Assembly: GCA_012960925.1 (NCBI GenBank) | Contig: DUAG01000002.1 | Location: 1 to 64,000 of the forward strand | Source: Candidatus Manganitrophaceae bacterium | Lineage (GTDB): Bacteria > Nitrospirota > Nitrospiria > SBBL01 > JAADHI01 | Length of the DNA stretch: 64,000 bases | Direction: 5' to 3' | Shown: positions 29,557 through 39,273 of the stretch, piece by piece | Layout of the letters: each line of letters opens with the position of its first letter | How positions within the stretch are numbered: the first letter of the stretch is position 1 | The notes under the pieces: model-generated | Seen by the model: only the letters and a program-made list of their open reading frames with translations | Told to the model about the DNA's origin: nothing | Database searches by the model: none | Translations under genes and position numbers: made by a program

Positions 29557-30936
29557 TTAGCGCTTCGCGCGTAACCTCTTCTTTTTAACCCATCCTTTTT
29601 TGTTTTCTTGCCGGGTTCGGGAGATGGCTAGGGTGTCGGGCGGGACGTCTTCTGTAATGGTCGCTCCGGCCGCGATTAAAGACCTTGCCCCGATGCGAAC
29701 CGGTGCGACCAATTGACTATTGCTCCCGATAAAGACGCCATCTTCAATGATCGTTTTTTCCTTTTTCCGGCCGTCATAGTTGCATGTAATCGTTCCTGCG
29801 CCGATATTGACTCCTTTTCCGATCATTGCATCCCCGATGTAACTCAGATGATTCGCCTTTGACCCCACGCCCAGATCGCTTTTCTTGATTTCAACGAAAT
29901 TTCCTACCTTGGCCCCTTTTCGGATCACGGTTCCGGGCCGAAGGTGGGCGAAGGGACCAATGATGCACCCCGACTCGATCCTGGATTCTTCAATGACGCA
30001 GAAGTCCTTAATGAGGACCCCTTTTCCAATCCGGCTGTCTTTGATTCGGGAGGAGTAGATCTCAGATCCTTCACCGAGTATCGTCGTTCCTTCGAGTGAA
30101 ACATCTGGATGAAGGATGGAGTCCCGACCGATTTTAACGGCGGCATCGATCTGAATTCGGTTTGGATCAACCAGAGTGACGCCTTTGGCCATCCAATCCT
30201 CAATGATTCGTTTCCGAAGAATCTCTTCGGCCGAGGCCAGATCGGCCCGGCTGTTGATTCCAATGACCTCCCCGGGATCGGCCTCTAAGCCAATGAGTCG
30301 TTTTCCCTCCTGGGCCGCGATGTGGACGACATCGGTCAGATAGTATTCTTTCTGCCGGTTGTCGGGACGTACCTTTTCGAGGGCCGTAAAGAGAAAGGAT
30401 TTTTCAATAATATAAACGCCGGTGTTAATCTCCCGCACCGCCCGTTCCTCCGGGGTCGCGTCCTTCTCTTCGACGATTTTCTTGATGCTGCCGTCTTGAT
30501 TTCTGAGGATGCGCCCATAGCCGTGTGGATTTTCAAGCTTTGTGGTTAAAAAGGTAAGGGCGGCATTTTTTTTTTGGTGAAGCGCCCAAAGGCGGCGTAA
30601 CGTTTTATCGCGAAGCAGGGGGGTATCCCCATTTAATATCAGGAGGCTGCCGCTGAAATTTTTCAAGGCTTTTTCCGTCTGAAGGACGGCATGGCCTGTG
30701 CCGAGCGGGGGATCTTGCAGGATGGTCGTCACCGGACTTCCGGAGAGGGCCTTTGTGACCGCGTCGGCCTGATGGCCGACGATCACGAAGACTGTTTTAA
30801 GCCTGGCTCGACGGACCAGTTCGAGGGGATAGGACACCAGTGGTAAGCCTGCCAATAGATGGAGAACTTTGGCCTGTTTCGATTTCATTCGTTTCCCCTG
30901 GCCGGCCGCTAGGATAATTGCCCCTTTTTCTTTCAC
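29557..30936 (-). CDS. glmU: Bifunctional UDP-N-acetylglucosamine pyrophosphorylase / GlcN-1-P acetyltransferase
   Basis: 459 residues. Produces UDP-GlcNAc. The N-terminal uridylyltransferase has ILAAGQGKRMKSKQAKVLHL and LNGDTPLL, with EINTGVYI and NNRQKEYYLTD-type motifs. The C-terminal left-handed beta-helix has hexapeptide repeats (GPFAHLRPGTVIRKGAKVGN, HLSYIGDAMIGKGVNIGAGT, CNYDGRKKEKTIIEDGVFIG). The start is a GTG overlapping the DUF502 stop (GTGA). The basic C-terminus (KKGWVKKKRLRAKR) is normal. Confidence 0.97.
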   Translation of the reverse strand: MKEKGAIILAAGQGKRMKSKQAKVLHLLAGLPLVSYPLELVRRARLKTVFVIVGHQADAVTKALSGSPVTTILQDPPLGTGHAVLQTEKALKNFSGSLLILNGDTPLLRDKTLRRLWALHQKKNAALTFLTTKLENPHGYGRILRNQDGSIKKIVEEKDATPEERAVREINTGVYIIEKSFLFTALEKVRPDNRQKEYYLTDVVHIAAQEGKRLIGLEADPGEVIGINSRADLASAEEILRKRIIEDWMAKGVTLVDPNRIQIDAAVKIGRDSILHPDVSLEGTTILGEGSEIYSSRIKDSRIGKGVLIKDFCVIEESRIESGCIIGPFAHLRPGTVIRKGAKVGNFVEIKKSDLGVGSKANHLSYIGDAMIGKGVNIGAGTITCNYDGRKKEKTIIEDGVFIGSNSQLVAPVRIGARSLIAAGATITEDVPPDTLAISRTRQENKKGWVKKKRLRAKR

Positions 30937-31643
30937 CCTGATCCTTCTTCCATCATGACCGAGGTCTCTGACTCATCCACTGTGAGGGTTGGCATGTAGA
31001 GACCGACGGAGAAGATCATTTTCATCGCTTCTTCGACGGTGACGGCCAGGGGGATTAACTCTGCTTCCGGGAGTAGGAGGATGTAGCCCGAGATAGGATT
31101 CGGTACGGTCGGGACAAAAACACTCAAGACTTTACCTGAAGAGATACGATGGATCTCTCCCTTTATTTCCGCCGTGACGAAGGCAATGGTATAGCATTCC
31201 TTTCTTGGATATTCTATGAGAACAACACGATTGAAATTGTTCATTTCCCGGCTCTGGAAGGAAAGGGTGTTGACGATCGATTTCACAAGAGAATAGACAT
31301 TGCTGACCAGGGGAAGTTGGTGGAGTAGTTTCTCCCAGAGCTGGAGCATCTTCTTTCCGAAAATATTGGTTGTAAAGACTCCGGCGGTAATGATGAGGAG
31401 CAATAAAATAATGATGCCAAATCCGGGGACATAGAAGAGCTCCTGTGTTTTCATGAAGTCACCCAAGACCCCGTCCATCGTAAGGAAGAGGGCTTTCAGG
31501 ATGAGATAGGTGCCCCAGATCGGGACCACCACCAGGAGGCCGGTAATAAAGTATCGCCGGAGTAGGTTAAAAAGGGTATTTTTCTTTGCCGGTTTGGGCG
31601 CTTTGCCAGGGGGGGGAGGGGCCGTCCCCGTTATCTTTGCCAT
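30933..31643 (-). CDS. DUF502 family membrane protein
   Basis: 236 residues. Two strong membrane helices (YFITGLLVVVPIWGTYLI and GFGIIILLLLIITAGVF) separated by a short loop, then a soluble C-terminal domain with YPRKECYTIAFVTAE, SVFVPTVPNPISGYILLLPE and VEEAMKMIFSVG, the characteristic DUF502 pattern. The proline- and lysine-rich N-terminus is cytosolic. Function is unknown. It is the first gene of the glmU-glmS-pcrA-gat run, preceded by AAGGA nine bases before its ATG. Confidence 0.88.
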   Translation of the reverse strand: MAKITGTAPPPPGKAPKPAKKNTLFNLLRRYFITGLLVVVPIWGTYLILKALFLTMDGVLGDFMKTQELFYVPGFGIIILLLLIITAGVFTTNIFGKKMLQLWEKLLHQLPLVSNVYSLVKSIVNTLSFQSREMNNFNRVVLIEYPRKECYTIAFVTAEIKGEIHRISSGKVLSVFVPTVPNPISGYILLLPEAELIPLAVTVEEAMKMIFSVGLYMPTLTVDESETSVMMEEGSG

Positions 31644-31885
31644 GTCATTTTTTCCTTAATCTAATCAAACAATTCATCATACTGTCTTTCCCCTCCTGGT
31701 TTCAAGATTTTTTTCATCTTCGCAAGGATTTATCGATATTTTATCTTTATATATATGGTATAAGCACTCCCCGCACATGTCTATTGCATTCAAGACAGTA
31801 AACAAGATATCTTTAGCGGAGTATTTACTGTTCTACCCTTAACAGTGATCTTTAAGGGACAGAGAAACGAGACGAGGAGGCTTTC
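31644..31885. other. Divergent intergenic region between DUF502 and ppa
   Basis: About 240 AT-rich bases that should hold two divergent promoters. No -35/-10 pair here is good enough to call. The ppa ribosome site GACGAGGAGGC is near its right end. Confidence 0.5.
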
Positions 31886-32503
31886 ATGAATGTTCCACCC
31901 CCATTTTACCGCTGGCGTCCTCATCCTTGGCACGGACTAGAGATAGGGCCTGATCCGCCCCAAGTTGTTCATGCCTACATTGAGATGACGCCATTTGACC
32001 TGGTAAAGTACGAAATCGATAAGAAAACAGGCTATCTTCGGGTCGATCGCCCGCAGCGCTCATCATCACATCCCCCCTCACTCTATGGTTTTGTCCCAGG
32101 GACTTTTTGCGGTAAAGCTGTTGGGGCCCTGATGGAAGGTTCAAAAAAGGGAGATGGCGACCCCCTGGATATCTGTGTCTTCAGCGAAAGGCCTATTACA
32201 AGATCGGAAGTGATCTTGAATGCACGCGTGATTGGCGGTCTTCCGATGCTTGATGAAGGCGAAGCAGACGACAAGATCATTGCGGTACTGGCAAATGACA
32301 ACCTCTGGAGTGAGATCAAGACTATTGAAGAGTTCCCGGAGATCCTCGTTGAGCGCTTAAGGCATTATTTTACGACCTATAAGCTCATTCCGGGTGAAGA
32401 AACCAGGGTGTCCATCGGGCCCGCCTACGGCAGAGGACATGCCGAAATTGTCATCCGAGCCGCAATCCAGGACTACGAGGACGAATTCGGAGGCAACTCG
32501 TGA
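31886..32503 (+). CDS. ppa: Inorganic pyrophosphatase (soluble, family I)
   Basis: 205 residues. Hydrolyses pyrophosphate to drive biosynthesis. The family I acidic core DGDPLDICV is present, with [13 protein letters not shown] before it and [17 protein letters not shown] after it. The region usually EIPKGSxxKYE reads [24 protein letters not shown], retaining KYE. It has an N-terminal extension of about 30 residues rich in Pro and Trp. Preceded by AGGAGG at good spacing. Confidence 0.93.
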   Translation: MNVPPPFYRWRPHPWHGLEIGPDPPQVVHAYIEMTPFDLVKYEIDKKTGYLRVDRPQRSSSHPPSLYGFVPGTFCGKAVGALMEGSKKGDGDPLDICVFSERPITRSEVILNARVIGGLPMLDEGEADDKIIAVLANDNLWSEIKTIEEFPEILVERLRHYFTTYKLIPGEETRVSIGPAYGRGHAEIVIRAAIQDYEDEFGGNS

Positions 32504-32510
32504 GCGTAAA

Positions 32511-32813
32511 ATGAAGTGGTACAAGGTTTCACTCACAAAGGATCAACTTGCCAATAACCAGGCGAATAAACTCGTTGGTGAATTCCAGGAAATCTACAGT
32601 GAGGAAGAGGAGCCGGAAGAGATGGCGCTTTTCTCATGGAACGATGACACAGAGGGACGGACTTATTATTTTTCTCCGGGTGCGGTGAAATATGTCCTGA
32701 TTATTTTGTCATTTTATTCCGGATCAAAATGTGATGCGCCCTCATTTGAAGAAGTGACGCTCACGCTGGGCGCCCGCGACGCAAAAGAACGTCTTCTTTC
32801 AAGAAAGACCTGA
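32511..32813 (+). CDS. Small conserved-looking protein of unknown function
   Basis: 100 residues from the ATG at 32511 (MKWYKVSLTKDQLANNQANK); a longer frame would overlap ppa and is unlikely. A polar, acidic protein with a beta-rich second half (EGRTYYFSPGAVKYVLIILS) and no signal or membrane segment. It starts 8 bases after the ppa stop and may be co-transcribed with it. No family was recognised. Confidence 0.65.
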   Translation: MKWYKVSLTKDQLANNQANKLVGEFQEIYSEEEEPEEMALFSWNDDTEGRTYYFSPGAVKYVLIILSFYSGSKCDAPSFEEVTLTLGARDAKERLLSRKT

Positions 32814-33247
32814 AGGGCTCAGTCGATTGGCTTCCCCCCTCCCTCCGCGGAAGGCATCGAATGTCCATCCAGCACCATCATCGTTGACAAGACCAAACCG
32901 TTCTCGTCTCCATTCATCCTAAACACTCAGGGGTTTGCGCTCATTTTTTGCGTGTTCAAAGCCGATACCCCATGTCGATGGTCCCTTGAATCCCCCCCCC
33001 TCAAAAGAGGGGGTTGACAGAAATGAGGGCATCCTACTAAACTTTCATGATTATAGATTATATACAGAGACAGTCCTACCATTCTCATATTATTATTGAA
33101 ATATTGTAATGATAGTGATCTTGTAAATTCTTTAGATACTTTGAAAAACCGCTTATATATATTCATCACCATTGGCTTGGAACTCTAAGAATGGAATTGA
33201 AAATTTCGGCAGAGTTAGACCCGATTTTGAAAATAACGGAGGGACGT
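32814..33247. other. Intergenic region with a C/G hairpin
   Basis: About 430 bases. CCCCCTC at around 32995 pairs with GAGGGGG across AAAA, a small hairpin that may end the ppa transcript. It is followed by AT-rich sequence. TTGACA at 33013-33018 has no well-placed -10. No gene was seen. Confidence 0.45.
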
Positions 33248-35116
33248 ATGAAACGTAGAAAAGGATTTGGTTTTTTGGGGATACTCATCGGTATGATCCT
33301 TATTTTTGCTTCGAACGCATCGGTCGTGCTTGGTGTGGATTGGAGCGAATTGACTCCCTCCCCGACTGGAGAAGACCTAGAAGGAATGACTTTTGGGGAT
33401 AATCTCATCGTCGCCCGTGGGAGATAATGGAACGATTTTGACGAGTTCGGATGGTGTGGTCTGGGATACGCCGGACTCCAGGACCCACAAAGAGCTGCGA
33501 GGAGTGGCCCGAGGAGATGAGATGTTTGTCGCCGTGGGAAATGATGGAACGATTGTGAGAAGACAGGATGATGAGGGATGGATATTGTCGCAAGACTCCG
33601 GAACCGACCAAAAGTTGAGAGGAGTAACCTGGAGCAGAAGTCAGTTCATCGCCGTGGGGAATGAAGGAACGATAGTGACGAGTTCGGACGGTATGGTTTG
33701 GAGTGTGCCGACATGTGTGCCTCTGACAGGTGATGACCTGAACGGAGTGACTGCGGGGAAGGGCCTTGTCGTCGCCGTGGGAGATAATGGAACAATTTTG
33801 ACGAGCCCGGACGGTATGGTCTGGACATCGCAAGGCTCTATAACCGAGCAAAGGTTTAAAGCAGTGACCTGGGGCGGCACACAGTTTGTCGCCGTGGGGG
33901 ATTCTGGAGCAATTTTTACGAGCCCGGATGGTGTGGTCTGGAATTCCCAGGACTCAAATACCGCTCTAGATTTAGAGGGAGTGACCTGGGATGGCACACA
34001 GTTTATCGCCATCGGCGAAGCGGGAACGATTTTGACACACCTAGTGAGAGCCCCTGATATTGCCGTTATCGACACTGTTGACCCGGTGAATGACCTGCAG
34101 ATACATTTTGGAAATGTCGCCATAGATTTCACATCCGAAAAGACCATTACAATTGCCAATGCTGGAAATGCCAACCTGAAGATTGACACTATCGCTTCGG
34201 GTGACCCGCTTGAGGGTCCTTTCCGTATCATAGATGACGGCTGTTCCGGCACGACCCTTGCCCCGGCGGACACCTGCACCCTGACGGTGGAATTTGCACC
34301 GACTGTTGCGGGTAATCTCAGCGACAGCTTCGATGTCCCATCGAATGACGAGGATGAGAATACGGTCACCATCGACGTCAGTGGCGAGGGTGTGGATGGA
34401 CCGGTGCCTGACATTACGGTCACCGACTCTGCCGGTTTGGTCAATGATCTCACGATTTCATTTGGGGATATCGCTATCGGTAATCCACAGGACCAGACGG
34501 TTACGATTACCAATGACGGCAGTGCGGAACTTGTCATTGGTGTGGTTACTTTGGCTGACCCGTCTGGCCCATTCAGTATCTCAGTTGACGGCTGTTCCGG
34601 GGAGACCCTTCAACCTGGAGGGACCTGTGAACTAACGATAAGGTTTGACCCAACGAATACGAATAATTTCAACGGTACCCTCCGGATCCTGTCGAATGAC
34701 CTGGATGAAGATCTTGTCACCGTCAATGTAAGTGGGACCGGTCTTCCCGGGGGAATGGATGTGAACAATCCGCCGTCCGCGCCGCAACTCCTCTCCCCAG
34801 CCAACGGGCAGACCGGATTGGGGAGCGACATCTCTTTCCGCTGGATGGAGATGGTGTAACCTATACCCTCTCCATCTGTAAAAATGCTGACTTTACCGGC
34901 CCGGATTGTGGCCCGACCCCGGTGACCTTTCCTGGGAAACCTGCCCTCTTTCTTGCCGCTCTTGGAGGCGTTGTTGGCGCGGGTGCCCAGACCGTCGTGA
35001 CGGAAGAAATAGTGGATCTGGACCCAGATATAACCTTCTTCTGGAAGGTCACCGCGGATGATAGAAATGGAGGAATAACGGACAGCGAAACCTGGAGCTT
35101 TACTACCACACCCTAG
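33248..35116 (+). pseudogene. Secreted beta-propeller / choice-of-anchor-D surface protein, two frameshifts
   Basis: Begins at an ATG after GGAGGGACGT with a signal peptide (FLGILIGMILIFASNASV). About seven repeats of roughly 42 residues, of the form GVTWxGTQFVAVGDxGTILTSPDGxVW, suggest a Ycf48/BNR-like propeller. Two ASPM/Hydin-type domains follow (DDGCSGTTLAPADTCTLTV and DGCSGETLQPGGTCELTI), then a fibronectin-like end. At about 33416 one extra C (GTCGCCCGTGGG against GTCGCCGTGGG in other repeats) breaks the frame. A second break near 34845 separates SFRW from DGDGVTYTLSICKN, which continues to a TAG at 35116. The gene reads in three frames and is probably inactive unless the errors are sequencing artefacts or phase-variable. 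Confidence 0.8.
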
Positions 35117-35149
35117 CATTACTTCCTGGGGTTTAAGGTAAATTGCGTA

Positions 35150-35188
35150 AAGGGGGTCCCCTTCTAGAGGTGGCCCCCTTCACTTTTT
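35150..35188 (+). terminator. Rho-independent terminator
   Basis: AAGGGGG at 35150-35156 pairs with CCCCCTT ending at 35180, with further pairing inside the loop, followed by CACTTTTTCT. It lies just after the broken surface-protein gene and just before the convergent amidohydrolase stop. Confidence 0.6.
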
Positions 35189-36034
35189 CTAGATGCCGAG
35201 CAGGCGTTTTGCATTGGTCAGGAGGATTTTTTTCCGGACGTGAGGTTTGAATCCAGCCTTTTCAAAGTCTGAGATCCAGCGCTCAGGAGTGAGGAAGGGG
35301 TAGTCTGAACCGAAAAGGACCCGGTCCTGTAACAGGGTGTTTGCATATTGAATGAGGGAGGGTGGAAAATATTTCGGGGACCATCCTGAGAGGTCGATAT
35401 AGACATTCATCTTGTGAACGGCGATGGCGAGCATTTCTTCCTGCCAGGGCCATGAGGGATGTGCGCCGATAATGGTTAGATCGGGGAAGTCGGCGGCGAT
35501 ATCATCGATCCCTGGAATCGGCCTGGCGTATTTAAGTTTCAGGCCGTTTCCGCCCGGTACGCCCGCGCCGACGCCTGTTGTTCCGGTATGGAGCAGGAGA
35601 GGAATTTTCAGAGACGCACAGGTCTCCCACAGCGGATAAAACCGCCGGTCATTTGGATGGAAGGCCTGCGAGATCGGGTGGCATTTGAGTCCCCGGAGTC
35701 CGAGAACCTTGACCGCCCGTTCCAGTTCCTGGATCGCCATCTTTCCTTTCCAGGGATCGACGCTCGCAAAGCCGATAAAGACATCGGGATACTGTTTGAC
35801 CATGCCGGCGACATAGTCATTTGTGACGGCCGGGAGACCGGTGTTTGTCTCCGCATCCCACGCAAGCAGGACTGCCAACATATCAAGTCGGCGGTAGGTT
35901 GCGACCATTTCGTCCATGCTGACGATCGCATCCTGCTTATGAAAATAATTCAGCGCGTCGGACAGATATTTCCCGCCGGAATCGACCAGGTATTCCTTCG
36001 TACCGGGGTGAACATGCATGTCTATGGCCTGCAT
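35189..36034 (-). CDS. Amidohydrolase (TIM-barrel, ACMSD-like)
   Basis: 281 residues. The N-terminal metal motif HVH in MQAIDMHVHPGT, a mid-barrel His in IPLLLHTGTTGVG, GAHPSWPW and the late Asp in VLFGSDYPFLTPERW match the Amidohydro_2 superfamily, which includes decarboxylases (ACMSD type) and hydrolases. The substrate cannot be told from sequence. It stands alone between a convergent gene and the M28 peptidase gene; both are read from the minus strand. Confidence 0.88.
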   Translation of the reverse strand: MQAIDMHVHPGTKEYLVDSGGKYLSDALNYFHKQDAIVSMDEMVATYRRLDMLAVLLAWDAETNTGLPAVTNDYVAGMVKQYPDVFIGFASVDPWKGKMAIQELERAVKVLGLRGLKCHPISQAFHPNDRRFYPLWETCASLKIPLLLHTGTTGVGAGVPGGNGLKLKYARPIPGIDDIAADFPDLTIIGAHPSWPWQEEMLAIAVHKMNVYIDLSGWSPKYFPPSLIQYANTLLQDRVLFGSDYPFLTPERWISDFEKAGFKPHVRKKILLTNAKRLLGI

Positions 36035-36101
36035 CTTTTAGTCCCTCCAGAAAAGTGGAGTTGATTCTAACACATCGAAAGGCCATTCCCTTCACGTTCT
36101 C

Positions 36102-37505
36102 TCAGGTTGAAATCACCTTCCCCTGATCCAATAGATAGAAGAACATCCCCTTTGCAACCTCGGCCATTTTTTCATAATCTAGGGTCTGGGGGAGGTCGGT
36201 CGAAAGATGGTAGTGAGGGTTCCGATAGAAGGCGGTATCGGTCATCATGACGGCCGGGATTCCCTTCTTCCAGAAGTTCAACTGGTCGGAAAAGTCAATT
36301 CCCGGGACAAAACGGGGCAGGGCAAGCGCCTCAAGCGGGATATCGGTGTTGTTCCGAAAGAGAAAGGCCATCTTCTTTACGAAGGTGCGGGAAGAAAGAT
36401 TTCCTGCGATGGTGATGAAGTTTCCCCGGTCGGGATAAAAAAATCTCAAGAAGGGCGGATAGGTTTGAGAAGCGGGATGATCTGTGTAAAAGCCCAGCAT
36501 CTCCAGAGAGACCATGAAGATGATTTTTTTATTCTGTCGAAGGGCCGATGCGACATATTGCGCGCTTCCCATTGCGGAGGTCCGGAAAAAAGGGGACTCC
36601 TCATTGGTAAATGCGACAAACACCACAGTCTTGTCAAGTCGGAACCCTTGAAGGAGACGGGCCACCTCCAGAAGTACGGCAACCCCGCTGGCATTATCAT
36701 CCGCACCCGGACTCCCGGCAACCGTGTCATAATGGGCCCCGATGACAATGATCTCTTCATTTCTTCCCCCAAGCCTCCCCTGAAGGGTTGCGACCACGTT
36801 TTTATAAAGTGCTCCTTTTAGAGCGTGCCTCTCTTCAGAACCGGTTCTGAGTTCTGTGAGCAGGGGGGGGTGATCGATCTGGAAGGTCTCGTACTCCGGT
36901 TTGTATCGGAGCGTTGTAAATACTGAATGAATATAGTCGGCCGTAAGGTCAAGAGCCTCCGGTTTGGCAAAATGCCGTTCTCCGATTCCCAAAGCGAGGT
37001 GCTCGACATGTTTTTTGAGGTGTCCGGAGAGACCCGTGAAAAGACCTTCCTGTACGGGATTCCGTGAGAGGGTCGATTGGGTCTTCTCATCAAGGGCGTT
37101 CAGAAGGGTTCGGATGTTCCGCGCGTTCTGCCCGAAATCCCATTTTCCGATCCGGGATTGTGAGACGGCATGGACCGCCGTTTCTCCCGAAGGGGTTCGG
37201 GTTATTTCAATCCGGACATCATCGACAAACTGAAAGAGACGCGACCGCCGCTCTGCCAGGATGAGGCCGGATGACGGTTCCTGCTGAACCCATTTCCATC
37301 GGGGGAGTTTATTGATCAGATCGATCGTAGCCTCAAAAACCGTGGTGGTAGAGGTCCTGTACATTCTGGGCCGGAGAGAGGGATCAGGGTGGGTTTGTTG
37401 GGTCTCGGCCCGATTTTGTGTGATCGTGTCCATATTACGGCATCCAGGCAGGAACGAGAGAAGGAACACAAGGCAGACAATCATAAAACGGCGTTGAAAT
37501 TTCAA
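36102..37505 (-). CDS. M28-family zinc metallopeptidase, lipoprotein
   Basis: About 467 residues from a TTG at 37505 directly after GGAGGTACC. The longer frame upstream overlaps tmk and is rejected. The signal peptide has a lipobox (LSFLPGC), so it is a membrane-anchored lipoprotein. Residues of about 70-150 form a DUF1499-like domain (STTTVFEATIDLINKLPRWK). The C-terminal peptidase domain has zinc ligands in IVIGAHYDTVAGSPGADDNASG and the catalytic Glu in FTNEESPFF. Aminopeptidase or glutaminyl-cyclase-like activity on peptides in the envelope is likely. Confidence 0.88.
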   Translation of the reverse strand: MKFQRRFMIVCLVFLLSFLPGCRNMDTITQNRAETQQTHPDPSLRPRMYRTSTTTVFEATIDLINKLPRWKWVQQEPSSGLILAERRSRLFQFVDDVRIEITRTPSGETAVHAVSQSRIGKWDFGQNARNIRTLLNALDEKTQSTLSRNPVQEGLFTGLSGHLKKHVEHLALGIGERHFAKPEALDLTADYIHSVFTTLRYKPEYETFQIDHPPLLTELRTGSEERHALKGALYKNVVATLQGRLGGRNEEIIVIGAHYDTVAGSPGADDNASGVAVLLEVARLLQGFRLDKTVVFVAFTNEESPFFRTSAMGSAQYVASALRQNKKIIFMVSLEMLGFYTDHPASQTYPPFLRFFYPDRGNFITIAGNLSSRTFVKKMAFLFRNNTDIPLEALALPRFVPGIDFSDQLNFWKKGIPAVMMTDTAFYRNPHYHLSTDLPQTLDYEKMAEVAKGMFFYLLDQGKVIST

Positions 37506-37556
37506 GGTACCTCCTCTATGATGGCACCTCATTCGCACAGCGCTCAGGGGTAAGGA

Positions 37557-38204
37557 TTGAAGGGACATTTTATCACATTTGAAGGGGGGGAAGGGAGCGG
37601 AAAAACAACACAACTCGACCGCCTGGGCCGGGATTTGTTGAAGCGGGGTTATACTGTTGTTCAGACACGGGAACCGGGCGGAACGAAGATCGGTGACGCC
37701 ATCCGACAGCTCATACTTCATCCTCCCGGTGCGGATGACAGTATTGATCCAAAGACGGAACTCTTTCTTTATCTGGCAAGCCGGGCCCAGCATATCCGTG
37801 AGATTATCTTACCCGCCCTTCAAGAGGGAAAGATCGTTCTCTGTGATCGCTTTACCGATGCGACCATTGTTTACCAGGGGAAGGGCCGAGGGCTCCCCGA
37901 TAAAGAGGTGGCCCGCATGGCCCGCTATGCCGCGCAATCAGGAAGTGTCCGAGGAATGGTCTTGAAACCCGATCTGACGCTTCTTCTGGATCTTGAGGTC
38001 AAAGTCGGAATCGCACGCGTCAAAGGAAGGAAAGAGATCAATCGAATTGACAAGGAGACCTTTCAATTTCATGAATCGGTGCGCCGGGGATACTTGAATT
38101 TGGCAAAGAGGAACCCACGGCGTATTCATGTGATCAATACAGATACGAAGCTGGAAGCGGTGTCTGAAGAGATTCGGGAGGTCGTTGATGCCCTTCTTTC
38201 GTGA
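37557..38204 (+). CDS. tmk: Thymidylate kinase
   Basis: 215 residues. Phosphorylates dTMP to dTDP. P-loop FEGGEGSGKTTQ, VQTREPGGTKIGD, the LID region DRFTDATIVYQGKGRGLP and TLLLDLEVKVG. The start is a TTG after TAAGGA. It overlaps holB at the 3' end by 17 bases, the usual tmk-holB pairing. Confidence 0.95.
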   Translation: MKGHFITFEGGEGSGKTTQLDRLGRDLLKRGYTVVQTREPGGTKIGDAIRQLILHPPGADDSIDPKTELFLYLASRAQHIREIILPALQEGKIVLCDRFTDATIVYQGKGRGLPDKEVARMARYAAQSGSVRGMVLKPDLTLLLDLEVKVGIARVKGRKEINRIDKETFQFHESVRRGYLNLAKRNPRRIHVINTDTKLEAVSEEIREVVDALLS

Positions 38205-39270
38205 TATCATCGGACAGGATCAGGGGCTGAGAATCCTCCGGGCATTTCTTGAACGGGATCAATACCCCTCCGCGCTCTTGTTTTCCGGGGGAGAAGGGAT
38301 CGGTAAAAGGACGGCGGCCCATGCCTTTGCACAGGCCCTGTTTTGCCGCGCGTTCCAAAAGGCCCAAAAGACCGATGGAGTGGAAAAGAACCCCCAGGAG
38401 AATTCGCGGCAGACTGCTATTGAACCCTGCGGGGAATGTCTCTCCTGCAGGAAGATGATGGACAAGAACCATCCCGACTTCTCCGTCATCGAACCAGATG
38501 GCAATACGATCAAGGTGGATCAGATTAGAGCAATGGAAGAAAAGATTATTTTTAAACCCTTAGGGAGTCCTCGAAAGGTCATCCTGATTGATCCGGCGGA
38601 TAAGATGAATGCATCCGCTGCCAACAGTCTCCTCAAAACTTTGGAAGAGCCACCGTCTCATGCCATGATTATTCTTATCGCCTCTCGGCCGGCCTCCCTC
38701 CCGGAGACGGTCCTTTCTCGTTGTCAAAAGGTCTTTTTTTATCCCTTGTCTCTGGCCCGGCTCCAGGCGATTCTCATGGAGAAAAAGGGATGGACCGCAG
38801 AAGAAGCTCTACTGGTTACCGCGCTTTCCGATGGCAGGCTTAGAGAAGCCCTTTCGATCGAGCTTGAAACTGCGAAGGCGTTGGAGGCGGAGCGCTATGC
38901 CCTGGTCTCGGAAGAGGTCTTGATCCATCATGAAACCCTTTTTGAAGTGGCGGTCGCGTTTTCCCACGACAAAGAGATTCTTGAAAAGGCCCTCTCTTAT
39001 CTCATGGAATGGTTTCGGGATGTGCTTGTGGTCCATTCTCTTCAAAGTTCTGGAGAAGGTAGTGCTTCCCAGTTTGTGCACGCGTGGCGACAGGAGGCCT
39101 TGAGCCGATGGGCAGGGAGGATGAGTCCGGAAGCGGTCTGGACATTTTTAGACGATATTTACAAGATACAAATGGCACAAAATCGAAATCTCAACAGAAC
39201 GCTTTCTCTGGAGACCCTCTTGTTGCGCTTGAGAGAGAAGGTCATCGCCACGCCGCTGATTCCGAGGTAG
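38188..39270 (+). CDS. holB: DNA polymerase III delta' subunit
   Basis: 360 residues from the ATG at 38188 (MPFFRDIIGQDQGLRIL). A clamp-loader subunit. AAA+ fold with a modified P-loop FSGGEGIGKRTAAHAFAQAL, zinc-binding CGECLSCRKMMDKNHPDF, and the delta' sensor region AANSLLKTLEEPPSHAMIIL followed by ETVLSRCQKVFF. Its position between tmk and metG, with tatD next, is a common gene order. Confidence 0.93.
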   Translation: MPFFRDIIGQDQGLRILRAFLERDQYPSALLFSGGEGIGKRTAAHAFAQALFCRAFQKAQKTDGVEKNPQENSRQTAIEPCGECLSCRKMMDKNHPDFSVIEPDGNTIKVDQIRAMEEKIIFKPLGSPRKVILIDPADKMNASAANSLLKTLEEPPSHAMIILIASRPASLPETVLSRCQKVFFYPLSLARLQAILMEKKGWTAEEALLVTALSDGRLREALSIELETAKALEAERYALVSEEVLIHHETLFEVAVAFSHDKEILEKALSYLMEWFRDVLVVHSLQSSGEGSASQFVHAWRQEALSRWAGRMSPEAVWTFLDDIYKIQMAQNRNLNRTLSLETLLLRLREKVIATPLIPR

Positions 39271-39273
39271 AAG

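Noticed and set aside
33013..33040. Promoter at TTGACA before the propeller gene
   Set aside because: No acceptable -10 hexamer lies 16-18 bases downstream, and the site is about 230 bases from the start codon.
33641..34537. Minus-strand 298-codon open frame
   Set aside because: It lies opposite the propeller/ASPM-type gene and its Ser/Pro-rich sequence reflects the complement of those repeats.
37506..37793. N-terminal extension of the M28 peptidase
   Set aside because: It would overlap the divergent tmk gene and place the lipoprotein signal in mid-protein; the TTG at 37505 has a perfect GGAGGT site.
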